64,000 nucleotides of DNA from Sphingopyxis sp. YF1 (GTDB lineage Bacteria; Pseudomonadota; Alphaproteobacteria; Sphingomonadales; Sphingomonadaceae), in contig NZ_CP033204.1 of the NCBI RefSeq assembly GCF_022701295.1, positions 2,108,001-2,172,000 of the forward strand, given 5' to 3'. Both the position numbers and the translations under genes were made by a program. This document shows, piece by piece, positions 51,517 through 61,894 of the stretch. Below the pieces are notes generated by a model. That model ran no database searches, was not told the origin of the DNA, and saw nothing but the letters and a program-made list of their open reading frames with translations. How positions within the stretch are numbered: position 1 is the first letter of the stretch; every line of letters starts with the position of its first letter.

Positions 51517-52227
51517 ATGAAATTCCTACCCCCAGCCGTCGCAACCGCGATCGCCGCGACGTGCCTGTCCGCCGCACCAGCCATCGCGCAGGATGCGGGT
51601 TCCGTCCCCGAAGTGGCAGCGACGACGCCGGTCCTCGAAGCCGCCGCGGCACCCGTCGCCGCGCCCTCCTGCGAGCTGCGCATCTTTCCGACACTCGAAG
51701 GCCAGGCCCAGACGACCGGATGGCTCTCGGGCTTCGGGATTGTCGGCGCCGTCGCCGACGCCGCGGCAAACAAGGACCGCAACCTCAGCGAAGCCGAATA
51801 TCTGAAGGAAGCGCTCGGACCGCAGATGCAGGTCGACGCGCTCAAATCGATCGACCTTCTCGAAGCGCTCAAGCTGCCGCCGTCGCAGATCATCTGGGAA
51901 ACGCCGATCGCCGACCGCAAGGTGTCGACCAAGGCGACGACGCGCCTCAGCAACTCGACGGCGCCCTGCTATGTCGAACTGCTCGTGACGCAAAATTTCT
52001 ACACCAAAAAGGCGATCTACGGCCGGTCACTCAACAACCGTTTCATTTTCAAGGATTTCCGGGGCGGCAAGACCAAGACCGCCATGGTCAAGGGGCGCGG
52101 CGGAAACGGCCTTGAGCATTTCCCGCCCAAGACCACCGACGAGACCGAAACAGCCGAAAAGGAATTGCGCGACGTGTTCGTCAAGAATTTCCTCGAATAT
52201 GCGAAAGGCATCAAGGCCGCGAAGTAA
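51517..52227 (+). CDS. exported protein of unknown function (second of the cluster)
   Basis: 236 aa. Signal peptide MKFLPPAVATAIAATCLS ending PAIAQ. A 20-30 residue low-complexity Ala/Pro stretch (VLEAAAAPVAAPSC) leads to a folded domain with FPTLEGQAQTTGWLSGFGIV and SNSTAPCYVELLVTQNFYTK and a basic C-terminal helix. Two Cys residues may pair. Not recognised. AGGAGA lies six bases before ATG 51517. A strong terminator follows, so transcription of the third gene may be partly separate. Confidence 0.7.
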   Translation: MKFLPPAVATAIAATCLSAAPAIAQDAGSVPEVAATTPVLEAAAAPVAAPSCELRIFPTLEGQAQTTGWLSGFGIVGAVADAAANKDRNLSEAEYLKEALGPQMQVDALKSIDLLEALKLPPSQIIWETPIADRKVSTKATTRLSNSTAPCYVELLVTQNFYTKKAIYGRSLNNRFIFKDFRGGKTKTAMVKGRGGNGLEHFPPKTTDETETAEKELRDVFVKNFLEYAKGIKAAK

Positions 52228-52236
52228 GCCGGCCGG

Positions 52237-52281
52237 GGCCGGGAATCCGATGGGATTCCCGGCCTCTTTTCCCTTTTTGAT
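52237..52281 (+). terminator. intrinsic terminator between the second and third gene of the exported cluster
   Basis: Perfect 12-bp stem GGCCGGGAATCC / GGATTCCCGGCC with loop GATG followed by TCTTTTCCCTTTTT. Confidence 0.8.
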
Positions 52282-52293
52282 CCGGAGGCTTGC

Positions 52294-53226
52294 TTGCGGA
52301 ATTTCATCTGCGCCGCTCTTGCTGCGCCCACCGTCCTCGTCGCCCCCGTCAGCCTCGCGGCCCCCAAGGCGCCCGATGCGCCCGATGCGCCCGCAACGCT
52401 CGCCGAGAAGGACCGGGCCGTCGCCGGCGGCCGTGCGGTGCAGATCGTTCTGGCACAGCAACAGATCGCGACAAGCGTCGATATCGGACGGGTCATGACC
52501 GACGACAGCGGCGGCGGCGGGCTGCTCGGCATGCTGATCATCAGCGGGATGGACGACAAGCGCGAGCGAATGACTGAAAATGCACAGCAGCGCGCCGACG
52601 CGACGGTCGTACCGTTGCGCGAAGCGCTCGGGGATTTTGACGTCGCGGCACTCGCCCTCGCAAGCACCGAACGGGCACTCGCGATCCCGCAATGGTTCGC
52701 TCCGCAGCGAATCCTGCTGTCCGCCGACGCCTCGCCTGCCGTTCGCAGCGCATTCGTCGCCGACGGCGAAACGCCGCAAATCGCCTTCATCACATACAAT
52801 TACGGACTGTCCCCCGATTTCACCCAGATTCGCGTCAATGCGGATATCCGGCTGGCCCGCCGCGTCGCCGCCAAGGGCGACAAGGCGGCAACGGTAACCC
52901 CGGCCTTCTATCGCCAGACCATCACAAGCATCATCGAATTGCCCAAACGCTCCTACGACCATGGCGAAAATGTCGCGCTGTGGAGTGCCGCCGACGGCGC
53001 GCTGGCCAAAAGCTCGCTGACCGTCGCCTTTGCCGAGCTCGAGCGGCTGATCCCCTACGCACTCAACCTCGCCCCCGCCGAACTCAAGGCTTTCGACGCC
53101 AAGGATCGGGAGAAGGCTTTTGGCGCCGGCCTCTATGGCCCCCTCGTTTCACGCGCCGAAGACGGATCGGGCGGTCTGTTGATCTGGACGAAAAACGGGC
53201 TCGTGAACGTCCGGCCCGCCCGCTAG
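52294..53226 (+). CDS. exported protein of unknown function (third of the cluster)
   Basis: 310 aa starting with TTG: MRNFICAALAAPTVLVAPVS LAAPKAP. Signal-like N-terminus, then a tiny triplet repeat (APDAPDAPA). The body has DKAATVTPAFYRQTITSIIE and IPYALNLAPAELKAF; no family recognised. GGAGG precedes the start. Transcription may come through the terminator upstream or from a promoter inside it. Its stop overlaps by 4 bases with the converging amidohydrolase gene. Confidence 0.65.
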   Translation: MRNFICAALAAPTVLVAPVSLAAPKAPDAPDAPATLAEKDRAVAGGRAVQIVLAQQQIATSVDIGRVMTDDSGGGGLLGMLIISGMDDKRERMTENAQQRADATVVPLREALGDFDVAALALASTERALAIPQWFAPQRILLSADASPAVRSAFVADGETPQIAFITYNYGLSPDFTQIRVNADIRLARRVAAKGDKAATVTPAFYRQTITSIIELPKRSYDHGENVALWSAADGALAKSSLTVAFAELERLIPYALNLAPAELKAFDAKDREKAFGAGLYGPLVSRAEDGSGGLLIWTKNGLVNVRPAR

Positions 53227-54596
53227 CGCCCGCTTGCCCCGCGCCGCTCCGCCACCCCGGCGAGCATCGCCGCCAGCGCCGCGGCATCGTGCCAGCGCCC
53301 GCCCGCCATCACCCCCAGCGGGGTACGCAGCGTTGCGGGGTTCGCCAACGGATTCTCGGCAACGAGCAACAGGTCGGCGCGCGCGCCCGGTGCGATCACG
53401 CCGGACTTCGCCGCCCCCGGCACCGTCTTCGCGATGAATTCGCCCGGCGTGCGCGTCGCCGCCGACAGCGCCTGCCAGGGCGTCAGTCCCGCCGTCCGCA
53501 TCGCGTCGATCTCGGCGTGCAGCGCAAAGCCGGGCACCAGCCCCGGGATCGTCGGCGCATCGCCGCCGGCGATCAGCGGCGCGCCGGCGTCGGCCATCGC
53601 CTTCACGAAGCGCGCCTCGAACGCCACGCGCCGCGCCAGGTCGACCGGCTTTTTCTGATAGCCCGACCCCGCCCAGCCGATCCGGTCGTCGGGCGACAGG
53701 TAGCGCGCCTCGGGCGCCGCGAGATAGGCCGCCACCGCTTCGGGCCGGCCGAACTGCGCCGCGATGGTGCGATAGGTGAAAAGGTCCGAGACGACATATG
53801 CCCCGTGCGCCTGCACCAGCGCGATCGCCGCGGCAATCTGTGCGTCGGCGGGGGGCGCGTGCGGATCGTCGGCGGGCGGTTCCGGAAAGAAGCCGTAGAA
53901 GAATTCCTCGACGTGCGCGACCATCGCCTGCCCTGCCGCGAGCTGCTTCGCGAGCCCGACCGCCTTCACATTGTGGCCGACCACCCCAACGCCCCGCCGC
54001 CGCGCCTCGTCGGCCAGCGCCATGAAAGCATCGGCCGACAGATTATTGTAAACCTTGATGAAGCTGTAGCCGTTGGTCTTCGCGATCCCCACGATCGCGC
54101 GCGCCTCTTCGGGGGTGCGGATCACCAGATGGCCATATTGCGGATCGCCGTCGACCGCGAGCGCGGTGAAGATTTGCGGCCCCGGCGCCTCGCCCGCATT
54201 GACCGCGATCCGCGTCCGCCCGGCAAAGGCGTTGGTCGCCTCGCCCATGTTGAGCATCGTCGTGACGCCGTTCGCGAGCAGCAGGAGCAGGTCGTCGCGC
54301 GTCGTCACATGATTGTGCATGTCGGCGAGCCCGGGGACGAGCCAGCCGCCCTTGCCGTCGATCACCGGCGTTCCGGCGGGCAGCTTCGCTTTGGCCCCGA
54401 TGCTCGCGACACGCCCGTCGGTGACGATCACCGTCGTACGCGCGATGACGCGCTCGCGGTCCATCGGCACGACATTGACATTCTCGAAGACGACCGTCCC
54501 CGCCCGCGCGAGCGCCGCGCAGGCGAGCATCATCCACAGCGCCAGCAGCGCACGCAGCAGGCGCTGCGCCGCGTCAACCCGCGCAGAAGGCCGCAA
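53223..54596 (-). CDS. exported amidohydrolase (imidazolonepropionase-like)
   Basis: 457 aa. Signal-like N-terminus LLRALLALWMMLACAALARA. Metal-binding HNH in LADMHNHVTTR, Lys in SFIKVYNNL, His in GVVGHNVKAV and HVEEFFYGF, Asp in IAGGDAPTIPG. The start is TTG overlapping the upstream gene by 23 bases; ATG starts further in would remove the signal. Unknown substrate, probably peptide-like. Operon with the small exported protein upstream. Confidence 0.8.
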   Translation of the reverse strand: MRPSARVDAAQRLLRALLALWMMLACAALARAGTVVFENVNVVPMDRERVIARTTVIVTDGRVASIGAKAKLPAGTPVIDGKGGWLVPGLADMHNHVTTRDDLLLLLANGVTTMLNMGEATNAFAGRTRIAVNAGEAPGPQIFTALAVDGDPQYGHLVIRTPEEARAIVGIAKTNGYSFIKVYNNLSADAFMALADEARRRGVGVVGHNVKAVGLAKQLAAGQAMVAHVEEFFYGFFPEPPADDPHAPPADAQIAAAIALVQAHGAYVVSDLFTYRTIAAQFGRPEAVAAYLAAPEARYLSPDDRIGWAGSGYQKKPVDLARRVAFEARFVKAMADAGAPLIAGGDAPTIPGLVPGFALHAEIDAMRTAGLTPWQALSAATRTPGEFIAKTVPGAAKSGVIAPGARADLLLVAENPLANPATLRTPLGVMAGGRWHDAAALAAMLAGVAERRGASGR

Positions 54597-55056
54597 AATC
54601 CCGGATCGCCTGCGCGCCCCTCGCGGTCGCCGCCATGTCGGTGACCGTGCCGTCGGCGGTCATCCGCAGCCAGCCGTTCGCGGCAAAGGCGCGGAAAAAG
54701 GGAAAGGTCGCGGGCATTTCCTGCGCGGTAAAGGTCGGCAGCTCGTCGGCGTCGGTCGTCCCCGTCAGGCGCACGCGCTGGTCGCCCGATTCGAACTCGA
54801 TCGCGGTCAGGTCGGGCGCGCCGCCCGAAATCCCCGCGAAGACGCGGTCGCCGCCCTCCTCGCAGCTGAAGTTCAGCGGCTGGTCGTCGGTGCCGTCGAC
54901 CTCATAGGCAAGGATCGCGCTCTGCACGCGCTCCTCGTCGTTGACGCGCATCGCCCAGTCGTAACCGTCGCTCACCGCGGGCGCCGTCGCAGCGCTCGCC
55001 GCGCCGCCCAGAACCAGCGCCAGCGCGCCGCCGACAGGAACCAGAAATCGCTTCAT
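54574..55056 (-). CDS. small exported protein of unknown function
   Basis: 160 aa. Signal peptide MKRFLVPVGGALALVLGGAA SAAT. One Cys near the middle (NFSCEEGG) and one near the end (AAFCAG). The mid region PATFPFFRAFAANGWLRM is the most hydrophobic. Not recognised. GAAGGA sits before ATG 55056. Translationally overlaps the amidohydrolase gene. Confidence 0.65.
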   Translation of the reverse strand: MKRFLVPVGGALALVLGGAASAATAPAVSDGYDWAMRVNDEERVQSAILAYEVDGTDDQPLNFSCEEGGDRVFAGISGGAPDLTAIEFESGDQRVRLTGTTDADELPTFTAQEMPATFPFFRAFAANGWLRMTADGTVTDMAATARGAQAIRDFAAFCAG

Positions 55057-55147
55057 CGTCGCCATCCTTCATCGCCATCATGCATTGATTTCAATGCCCC
55101 TGACAACAAGGCCGGTGAATTCGCTGTGAACCCGGTCACTCGGCCGA

Positions 55148-56614
55148 TCAGCCGAGCGCCTTCTTCAGCAGTTCGTTGACGACCTGCGGGTTCGCCTTGC
55201 CCTGCATCGCCTTCATCGTCTGCCCGACGAAGAAGCCGAACAGCGCTTCCTTGCCGCCCTTGTACTGCTCGACCTTGTCGGCGTTGGCGGTCAGGATCTT
55301 GGCGATCTCGGCCTCGATCGCGTCGGTGTCGCTCGTCTGCTTCAGCCCCTCGCGCTCGACGATCGCGCCCGCGGCGTCGCCGCTTTCGAGCATCTTCTCG
55401 AACACCGTCTTCGCGATCGTCCCCGAAATCGTGCCATCGGCGACAAGGCCGAGCAATTCAGCGGCCTGCCCGGGCGAGACCGGCGAGTCGGAAATATCGC
55501 GACCCATGCGGTTGAGCGCGCCGAACAGCTCGCTCGTCACCCAGTTCGCCGCCGCGACGGGCTTCGCGCCCGCTTCGAGCAGCGCGTCGAACCAGCGCGC
55601 CGCCTCGACCTCGGCGGTCAGCACGTCGGCATTGTACGCCGAAATCCCCGCCGCCAGATAGCGCGCGCGCTTGGCGTCGGGCAGTTCGGGCAGGCTCGCG
55701 CGGCATTCCGCCAGAAACGCATCGTCGAGTTCGAGCGGCAACAGGTCGGGATCGGGGAAATAGCGGTAATCATGCGCATCTTCCTTCGACCGCATCGAGC
55801 GCGTCTCGTTGCGGTCGGGATCGTAGAGCCGCGTTTCCTGCACCACCGTGCCGCCGCTCTCGATCAGTTCGACCTGGCGCTTCGCCTCGCCCTCGATCAC
55901 CGCCATCACGAAGCGCACCGAATTGACGTTCTTCGTCTCGGTGCGCGTGCCGAATTCGTCGCCGGGCTTGCGGACGCTGACGTTGACGTCGGCGCGCATC
56001 GAGCCCTCTTCCATATTGCCGTCGCACGAGCCGACATAGCGCAGGATCGAGCGCAGCTTGCGCACATAGGCCCCCGCCTCGGCGGGCGAGCGCATGTCGG
56101 GGCGCGAGACGATCTCCATCAGCGCGACGCCGCTGCGGTTGAGGTCGACGTAGGACATCGTCGGATGCTGGTCGTGCATCAGCTTGCCGGCGTCCTGCTC
56201 GACATGGATGCGCTCGATCCCGATGCGCTTCGCTTCGGGAATCCCCGCCTTCTCATCTTCCTCGATCGTCAGCGAACCTTCGCCGACAAGCGGATGATAA
56301 AGCTGCGAAATCTGGTACCCCTGCGGCAGATCGGCATAGAAATAATTCTTGCGGTCGAACCGCGACCATTTGTTGATCTCGGCCTCGATCGCCATGCCCG
56401 TGCGCACCGCCTGGCGGATGCACTCGCGGTTCGGCACCGGCAGCATCCCCGGCATCGCGGCGTCGACCAGCGACACCTGCGTATTGGGCTCGGCGCCGAA
56501 CGCCGTCGCGGCGCCCGAGAACAGCTTGGCGTTGGAGGTGACCTGCGCATGGACCTCGAGGCCGATCACGACCTCCCATTCGCCGGTTTCGCCCTTGATG
56601 CGATAATCGCTCAT
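55148..56614 (-). CDS. gatB: aspartyl/glutamyl-tRNA(Asn/Gln) amidotransferase subunit B
   Basis: 488 aa. Start [20 protein letters not shown] and signature [20 protein letters not shown]; the kinase-like catalytic domain ([20 protein letters not shown]) and the C-terminal YqeY-like domain follow. With GatA and GatC it converts Glu-tRNA(Gln) and Asp-tRNA(Asn) to the amidated forms. One base after the gatA stop. GGTGG precedes the ATG. Confidence 0.97.
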   Translation of the reverse strand: MSDYRIKGETGEWEVVIGLEVHAQVTSNAKLFSGAATAFGAEPNTQVSLVDAAMPGMLPVPNRECIRQAVRTGMAIEAEINKWSRFDRKNYFYADLPQGYQISQLYHPLVGEGSLTIEEDEKAGIPEAKRIGIERIHVEQDAGKLMHDQHPTMSYVDLNRSGVALMEIVSRPDMRSPAEAGAYVRKLRSILRYVGSCDGNMEEGSMRADVNVSVRKPGDEFGTRTETKNVNSVRFVMAVIEGEAKRQVELIESGGTVVQETRLYDPDRNETRSMRSKEDAHDYRYFPDPDLLPLELDDAFLAECRASLPELPDAKRARYLAAGISAYNADVLTAEVEAARWFDALLEAGAKPVAAANWVTSELFGALNRMGRDISDSPVSPGQAAELLGLVADGTISGTIAKTVFEKMLESGDAAGAIVEREGLKQTSDTDAIEAEIAKILTANADKVEQYKGGKEALFGFFVGQTMKAMQGKANPQVVNELLKKALG

Positions 56615-56615
56615 C

Positions 56616-58097
56616 TTACCACCACTTTTCGGCGCGGGCGTTGAAGCCCGCCCGCTCTTCAATTGCCAGCCCGGCGTTGAGCACGCCCTGCTCGTCGAAC
56701 GCCTTGCCGATGATCTGCAGCCCGAGCGGCAGCCCTTCGCGGTTCAGCGCGGCGGGAACCGACATCGCGGGCAGCCCCGCAAGGCTCGCGGGCACCGCGA
56801 ACACATCGTTCAGATACATCGCCAGCGGATCGGCCATCTTTTCGCCCAGCCCGAACGCTGCCGACGGCGCGGTCGGCGCGAGGATCACGTCGCACACCCC
56901 GAACGCCTGTTCGAAATCGCGCGCGATCAGCGTCCGCACCTTCTGCGCCTGCGTGTAATAGGCGTCATAGAAGCCCGCCGACAGCACATAGGTGCCGATC
57001 ATGATGCGGCGCTTGACCTCGGGCCCGAAGCCGTCGGCACGCGTCGCGGCATACATGTCCTGCAACCCCGCGCCCTGCGGCAGGTCGCGCAGCCCGTAGC
57101 GCACGCCGTCGTAGCGCGCGAGGTTCGACGACGCCTCGGCGGGCGCGATGATATAATAGGCCGGCAGCGCATATTTGGTGTGCGGCAGGCTGATCTCGAC
57201 GACCTCGGCCCCCGCATCCTTCAGCATCGCGATGCCCGCATCCCACATCGCGTCGATGTCGGGATCGATGCCTTCGAGGCGATATTCCTTGGGAATACCG
57301 ACCTTCTTGCCCTTGAGATCACTCGATAAAGCCGCTTCCCAATTTGGCACAGCCATGTTCAGGCTCGTTGCGTCCTTGGGATCGAAGCCCGCCATATTCT
57401 CGAGCATGATCGCGCAGTCGCGCACGTCGCGCGCCATCGGCCCCGCTTGGTCGAGCGAGCTTGCGAAGGCGACGATGCCCCAGCGCGAGCAGCGGCCATA
57501 GGTCGGCTTGATGCCCGAAATACCGACGAAGGCCGCGGGCTGGCGGATCGAGCCGCCGGTGTCGGTGCCCGTCGCCGCGGGGCACAGCCGCGCCGCGATC
57601 GCCGACGACGAACCGCCCGACGAGCCGCCCGGCGCGAGCGCGGCGTTGCCGCCGTCGTTGCGCCGCCAGGGCGAGATCACATTGCCGAAATAGCTCGTCT
57701 CGTTCGACGATCCCATCGCGAACTGGTCGAGGTTGAGCTTGCCGAGCATGCCACAACCCGCGTCCCACAATTTCTGCGACACGGTGGACTCGTAGCGCGG
57801 CACGAAACCCTCGAGCATATGGCTCGCCGCGGTGGTCTGGACGCCGTTCGTCGCGAACAGATCCTTCATCCCGATCGGCACGCCCGACAGCGGCTTGAGG
57901 CTGCCCGCGGCGCGGTCGGCATCGGCCTGCTTCGCGGCGGCCAGCGCATGCTCGGGGGTTTCGACGATAAACGCGTTGAGCGCCTTGGCGCCCGCGACAT
58001 TGGCGTTGAACGCCTCGGCGACCTCGACGGCGCTGAAATCACCCGCGCGGTGCCCGTCGCGGATCTGCGCGACGGTAAGATTCGTAAGATCAGTCAC
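56616..58097 (-). CDS. gatA: aspartyl/glutamyl-tRNA(Asn/Gln) amidotransferase subunit A
   Basis: 493 aa. Catalytic Lys in [14 protein letters not shown] and the Ser-cisSer-Lys amidase block [15 protein letters not shown] and [14 protein letters not shown]. Glutaminase subunit of the GatCAB complex. GTG start overlapping the gatC stop by one base (TAGTG). Confidence 0.97.
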   Translation of the reverse strand: MTDLTNLTVAQIRDGHRAGDFSAVEVAEAFNANVAGAKALNAFIVETPEHALAAAKQADADRAAGSLKPLSGVPIGMKDLFATNGVQTTAASHMLEGFVPRYESTVSQKLWDAGCGMLGKLNLDQFAMGSSNETSYFGNVISPWRRNDGGNAALAPGGSSGGSSSAIAARLCPAATGTDTGGSIRQPAAFVGISGIKPTYGRCSRWGIVAFASSLDQAGPMARDVRDCAIMLENMAGFDPKDATSLNMAVPNWEAALSSDLKGKKVGIPKEYRLEGIDPDIDAMWDAGIAMLKDAGAEVVEISLPHTKYALPAYYIIAPAEASSNLARYDGVRYGLRDLPQGAGLQDMYAATRADGFGPEVKRRIMIGTYVLSAGFYDAYYTQAQKVRTLIARDFEQAFGVCDVILAPTAPSAAFGLGEKMADPLAMYLNDVFAVPASLAGLPAMSVPAALNREGLPLGLQIIGKAFDEQGVLNAGLAIEERAGFNARAEKWW

Positions 58098-58399
58098 TAT
58101 TCGATCACCTTGGGAACACCAAAGAACCCGTGCTGCGGCGCGGGCGCGTTGGCGAGAATATCGTCGCGGCGGTTGCCGCCGGTCAGCGGGTCGGCGTCGA
58201 CGACATCGTCGCGCAGCCGCAGACTGTTCGGGATCACCGCGGTCATCGGCTCGACCCCGGTCACATCGACCTCGCCGAGTTGCTCGACCCAGCCCAAGAT
58301 GCCGTTGAGTTCGCCTTCCATCGCGGCGGCTTCGGCATCGCTGATCGCGATGCGCGCCAGCGACGCTATTTTCCTGACCGTTGCCTGATCGATTGCCAT
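58097..58399 (-). CDS. gatC: aspartyl/glutamyl-tRNA(Asn/Gln) amidotransferase subunit C
   Basis: 100 aa. [20 protein letters not shown] and [20 protein letters not shown] are the GatC pattern; the C-terminal [20 protein letters not shown] is typical. First gene of the gatCAB operon. Confidence 0.95.
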   Translation of the reverse strand: MAIDQATVRKIASLARIAISDAEAAAMEGELNGILGWVEQLGEVDVTGVEPMTAVIPNSLRLRDDVVDADPLTGGNRRDDILANAPAPQHGFFGVPKVIE

Positions 58400-58458
58400 G
58401 ATCGCCCTAACTTTAACGAAGCCGCGCCGCTAGCACCCCCGCCGGATCGCTTCAACCA

Positions 58459-58587
58459 TGATCCTCCCTGTGGCGAAGCCATGGGGAGGTGGCAGCGCGA
58501 AGCGCTGACGGAGGGGCGATGACGCAGCCCCTCCACCATCGGCTACGCCGACGGTCCCCCTCCCCACCGCTCCGCGGCAGGGAGGAG
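58459..58587. repeat. REP-like palindromic element, family C (copy 1)
   Basis: Begins ATCCTCCCTG and ends CAGGGAGGAG; inside it GGAGGTGGCAGCGCGAAGCG and the complementary type GCCCCTCC. About 33 bases are shared exactly, in opposite orientation, with the element at 62741-62850. Confidence 0.7.
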
Positions 58588-58591
58588 CAAC

Positions 58592-60373
58592 TCATTCGAA
58601 ATCGTCGCCCACCGGCTTGCCGTTGACGAACATCTGCCGGCGCGTCACCCTGCGCACTTCGACCCCGCCCTTTTCGACGTCGTCGACGGTCAGCTCGCGC
58701 TGTTTCTGTTCAGCCGGGTCCCTTCCCTCATAATAGTCGCTCCAGACCTTCGTCTTGGGATCGATGGCGAAGTGCGACACCATGCCGGTATGCGAGACTA
58801 CCGCGACGTGGCTGTCGCCGACCCATTGCGCGATGCAGGGCGCCGTGCGGCAAAAGCTCCGCTCGTCCAGCAGCGCATAAAGTTCGGCGGACAGCGGCCG
58901 GGTCGCCGGGAATACACGGACTTTCTCCTCGATCCGGCGCGCACCGAAAGCGGCGTCGCGCGCCGTCATATCCGCGCCGTCGTGATCGAGCGCCCAACGG
59001 TCCCGGCTTTTCAGTGCCCATCTCGCGAAGCCCGCTTTCGTCTTGTCGGCCGCCTTCGCCAGTTCGCCCAGCGCCTTGCGCCCGCTCGGGCCGAAATCGA
59101 ACGCCATCGCCGCCCAGTCGAATTTCTCCGCCTTGACGGCACCGGATTGCAGCCGCGCAACCTGATCGCGCGTCGAGATCGCACCGAAATCGACGATCGG
59201 CAGCGCCAGAAAGAGCGCCAGCAACACCAGCCCGATCGCCAGCCGCTGCTGCAAGGGCCGCAACAGGTCGTCGAAATCGCGCCGCCCCTTCACGACCGCC
59301 CACAGCCCCGCGACGCCATAGGCGAGCGCGATGATCGCCGCGATCACGCCCCAGATGCGTTCGGGGGTCCAGCCGTACTGGATCACGCGCAAATGCATCG
59401 CGTAAAAGGCGATCCCCGCGAGCGGCAGCACCGCGACCGCCAGCGCCGCGGCGGCGCCCTGCAACAGGCGGTTCGGCGACCGCTCCTCGCGCCCGTTGCC
59501 GATCGCCGCGTTGAGCAGCAGCACCGCAAAGGCCGCGGCCGCCAACATCAGCGCCGCGGTCGAAAAGCCCGAATCCCACAATTTCTGAAGGCCCGTTCCG
59601 AGCAGCGAGAGCAGGAAGAGCAGCAGCGCCACCGCCAGCACCGGCGCCAGCACCGCGAGCACGATCATCACCAGCCGCTGCAGGGTCGAAACCAGTCGGT
59701 CGCGCTCGCGCAGCAGCCCGACCGCGCCGCCGAACGCCGCGCCCGCGAGCATCCAGCCGAACCATTCGCCGTTGAACAGGTCGCGGATCAGCGTGATGCC
59801 GATCACGTTGAACATCTCGCCGATCAGCAGCACGAGCAGGAAGGTCACGCCGGTAAAGGCCAGCCCCGCCGCACCCAGCACCGCGTCGGTCCACGCGTGG
59901 CTGTGCAGCCGGTCGTACGGCATCTGCCACAATTTCCAGAACCGCCAGTCGGCGGCGACGTCGCGCCGCGTCTGGAACAAGGGCGTCGCGACCAGCACCG
60001 CGAGGATTCCTGACCAGAACGGCCAGTCAAACGGCGACGCCTGGACGTTATAGCCCGCGCCATTCCACACGATCAGCGCCATCACCGCGCCCCATGCGAG
60101 CGCGAACCCCGCCGCCCAGTGCCAGCGCCGCCGCTCGACCCCCAGCACGAAGACCAGCGTCGCGACCGCGACGAACGCCGCCGCCGCGTCGAGCAACGGG
60201 GCCGGTTCGGCGACATATTTGCGGTCGACGAACATGTGGAACAACAGCCCGCCAAGCGCACACAGCGTCGCCATGATCCACGGCCGCTGCGGCCACGGCG
60301 CGTCGCTCGCGTCCAGCCGGTGCGACAGATGCGGCGAATCGGGCGCGGGCCCGCTTGCATGGGTCTCGGTCAT
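58592..60373 (-). CDS. DUF4153 membrane protein
   Basis: 593 aa with about ten or eleven hydrophobic segments in the first 400 residues (for example VLGAAGLAFTGVTFLLVLLI, MIVLAVLAPVLAVALLLFLL), then a soluble C-terminal domain of about 190 residues rich in charged residues. DUF4153 is an inner-membrane family of unknown function. ATG 60373 with GTGGGG upstream. No operon partner evident. Confidence 0.8.
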   Translation of the reverse strand: MTETHASGPAPDSPHLSHRLDASDAPWPQRPWIMATLCALGGLLFHMFVDRKYVAEPAPLLDAAAAFVAVATLVFVLGVERRRWHWAAGFALAWGAVMALIVWNGAGYNVQASPFDWPFWSGILAVLVATPLFQTRRDVAADWRFWKLWQMPYDRLHSHAWTDAVLGAAGLAFTGVTFLLVLLIGEMFNVIGITLIRDLFNGEWFGWMLAGAAFGGAVGLLRERDRLVSTLQRLVMIVLAVLAPVLAVALLLFLLSLLGTGLQKLWDSGFSTAALMLAAAAFAVLLLNAAIGNGREERSPNRLLQGAAAALAVAVLPLAGIAFYAMHLRVIQYGWTPERIWGVIAAIIALAYGVAGLWAVVKGRRDFDDLLRPLQQRLAIGLVLLALFLALPIVDFGAISTRDQVARLQSGAVKAEKFDWAAMAFDFGPSGRKALGELAKAADKTKAGFARWALKSRDRWALDHDGADMTARDAAFGARRIEEKVRVFPATRPLSAELYALLDERSFCRTAPCIAQWVGDSHVAVVSHTGMVSHFAIDPKTKVWSDYYEGRDPAEQKQRELTVDDVEKGGVEVRRVTRRQMFVNGKPVGDDFE

Positions 60374-60450
60374 CCCCACATCTGGGCTTGTTTGGCGCGC
60401 TGCGGCAAGCCAAATAGCGCGCCGCGGCACCGGACGACCGGACCGTTTTT

Positions 60451-60530
60451 CCGTTCGTGTCGCGCGAAGTCGAGACAGCCTCAGGTCATGCACGGACGAT
60501 GGGTATCTCGACTTCGCGCGATGCGAGCGG
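60451..60530. repeat. REP-like palindromic element, family B (copy 1)
   Basis: Left arm CCGTTCGTGTCGCGCGAAGT, right arm TCTCGACTTCGCGCGATGCG. Arms pair imperfectly. Lies just upstream of the DUF3089 gene; a second copy lies just downstream of it. Confidence 0.7.
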
Positions 60531-60584
60531 ATAAAGAGGCAAGAACCAGACCGCCTCCCCCTCTCCCCGCCCCATGGAGCCCCA

Positions 60585-61874
60585 ATGGCCCGCAAATTTC
60601 TCTACCTCATCGCCGCCGTCATCTTCATCCTGCTCGGCATCGGCATCGCCTATCAGCTCGCGCCGGGCTGGTTCGCGCGCACCGCGCTCGTCCCCAGCAC
60701 CCAGTTCGTCGAACAGAGCGCCGCGGCGCCCAACGCCTATGACGATCCGAACATGTGGTTCGCGCGCCCCGGGCTCGAAAACGACCCGTCGGGCTGGCGC
60801 CCGCCCGAGCCGGGTGGCGATGGCCGCGCGCCCGACAGCGCCAAAGCCGCGACCGACAAGCTGATCCCGCCCGCAAAGGCGGCAACCGCCGCGCCGGCGA
60901 CCGACGCACCGGTGCCAAAGGGCGACGCCGCGATCTTCTTCGTCCACCCGACGAGCTATTACAGCCGCTCGAGCTGGAACGCCCCGCTCGACGACCGCGA
61001 CGCCAACCACCGCGCGACGCTGTTCATGCAGGGCATGGCGAGTGCGTTCGGCGATGCGGGCGAGGTGTGGGCGCCGCGCTACCGGCAGGCGACATTGGGC
61101 GCCTTTCTTGCCGAGGACCGCGTCACCGCGGGCAAGGCGATCGACGCCGCCTATCGCGACGTCGAACAGGCCTTCGACGCCTTCCTCGAGGGCATTCCGG
61201 CGAACAAGCCGATCATCCTCGCGGGGCACAGCCAGGGCGCGCTCCACCTCACCACCTTGCTCAAGAACCGCATCGCGGGCACTCCGCTCGCGAAACGCAT
61301 CGTCGCGGCGTACATCATCGGCTGGCCGGTCAGCGTCGACACCGACATCGCCCGACTCGGCCTCCCCGCCTGCCAGACCCCCGAGCAAAAGGGCTGCATC
61401 CTCAGCTGGGCGAGCTTCGCCGAACCCGCCGATCCGTCGATGGTGCTGGACGCCTATGACGGCACCGTCGGTTTCGACGGCCGCCCGCGCCGCGACACGC
61501 GCATGCTGTGCACCAATCCGCTGACCGGCATCCCCGACACCGCGGCGAAGGCTCAGGCCAATCTCGGCACGCTCAAGCCCGTTGACGGCTTCAAGGGCGG
61601 CACGCTGGTCGCCGGCAAGATCGGCGCGCACTGCGACGACGCGCGCGGCCTGCTGATGATCGGCAACGCCGACATCGCCAAGGATTATGCCCCGAGCTAT
61701 GTCCTGCCGGGCAATAATTACCACGTCTTCGACATCACCCTCTTCTGGGAGAATGTCCGCGCCGACGTGCTGCGCCGGCTCGCGACCTACGAAGGCAAAC
61801 CCTCGCCCGTCCCACCGCTCGCGCCGCCCGAGCCGGTGGAAGCGACCAAGACCGCTGCAAAAGCGAAAGCTTGA
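60585..61874 (+). CDS. DUF3089 alpha/beta-hydrolase
   Basis: 429 aa. One N-terminal membrane anchor (LYLIAAVIFILLGIGIAYQL). Nucleophile elbow LAGHSQGALHLTTLL (Ser), strand AAIFFVHPTSYYSRSSWN. DUF3089 proteins are alpha/beta-hydrolases of unknown substrate. Pro-rich C-terminal tail. Flanked by two family-B repeats. Confidence 0.85.
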   Translation: MARKFLYLIAAVIFILLGIGIAYQLAPGWFARTALVPSTQFVEQSAAAPNAYDDPNMWFARPGLENDPSGWRPPEPGGDGRAPDSAKAATDKLIPPAKAATAAPATDAPVPKGDAAIFFVHPTSYYSRSSWNAPLDDRDANHRATLFMQGMASAFGDAGEVWAPRYRQATLGAFLAEDRVTAGKAIDAAYRDVEQAFDAFLEGIPANKPIILAGHSQGALHLTTLLKNRIAGTPLAKRIVAAYIIGWPVSVDTDIARLGLPACQTPEQKGCILSWASFAEPADPSMVLDAYDGTVGFDGRPRRDTRMLCTNPLTGIPDTAAKAQANLGTLKPVDGFKGGTLVAGKIGAHCDDARGLLMIGNADIAKDYAPSYVLPGNNYHVFDITLFWENVRADVLRRLATYEGKPSPVPPLAPPEPVEATKTAAKAKA

Positions 61875-61894
61875 TGAAGCGTGCCCAGCCCTAA

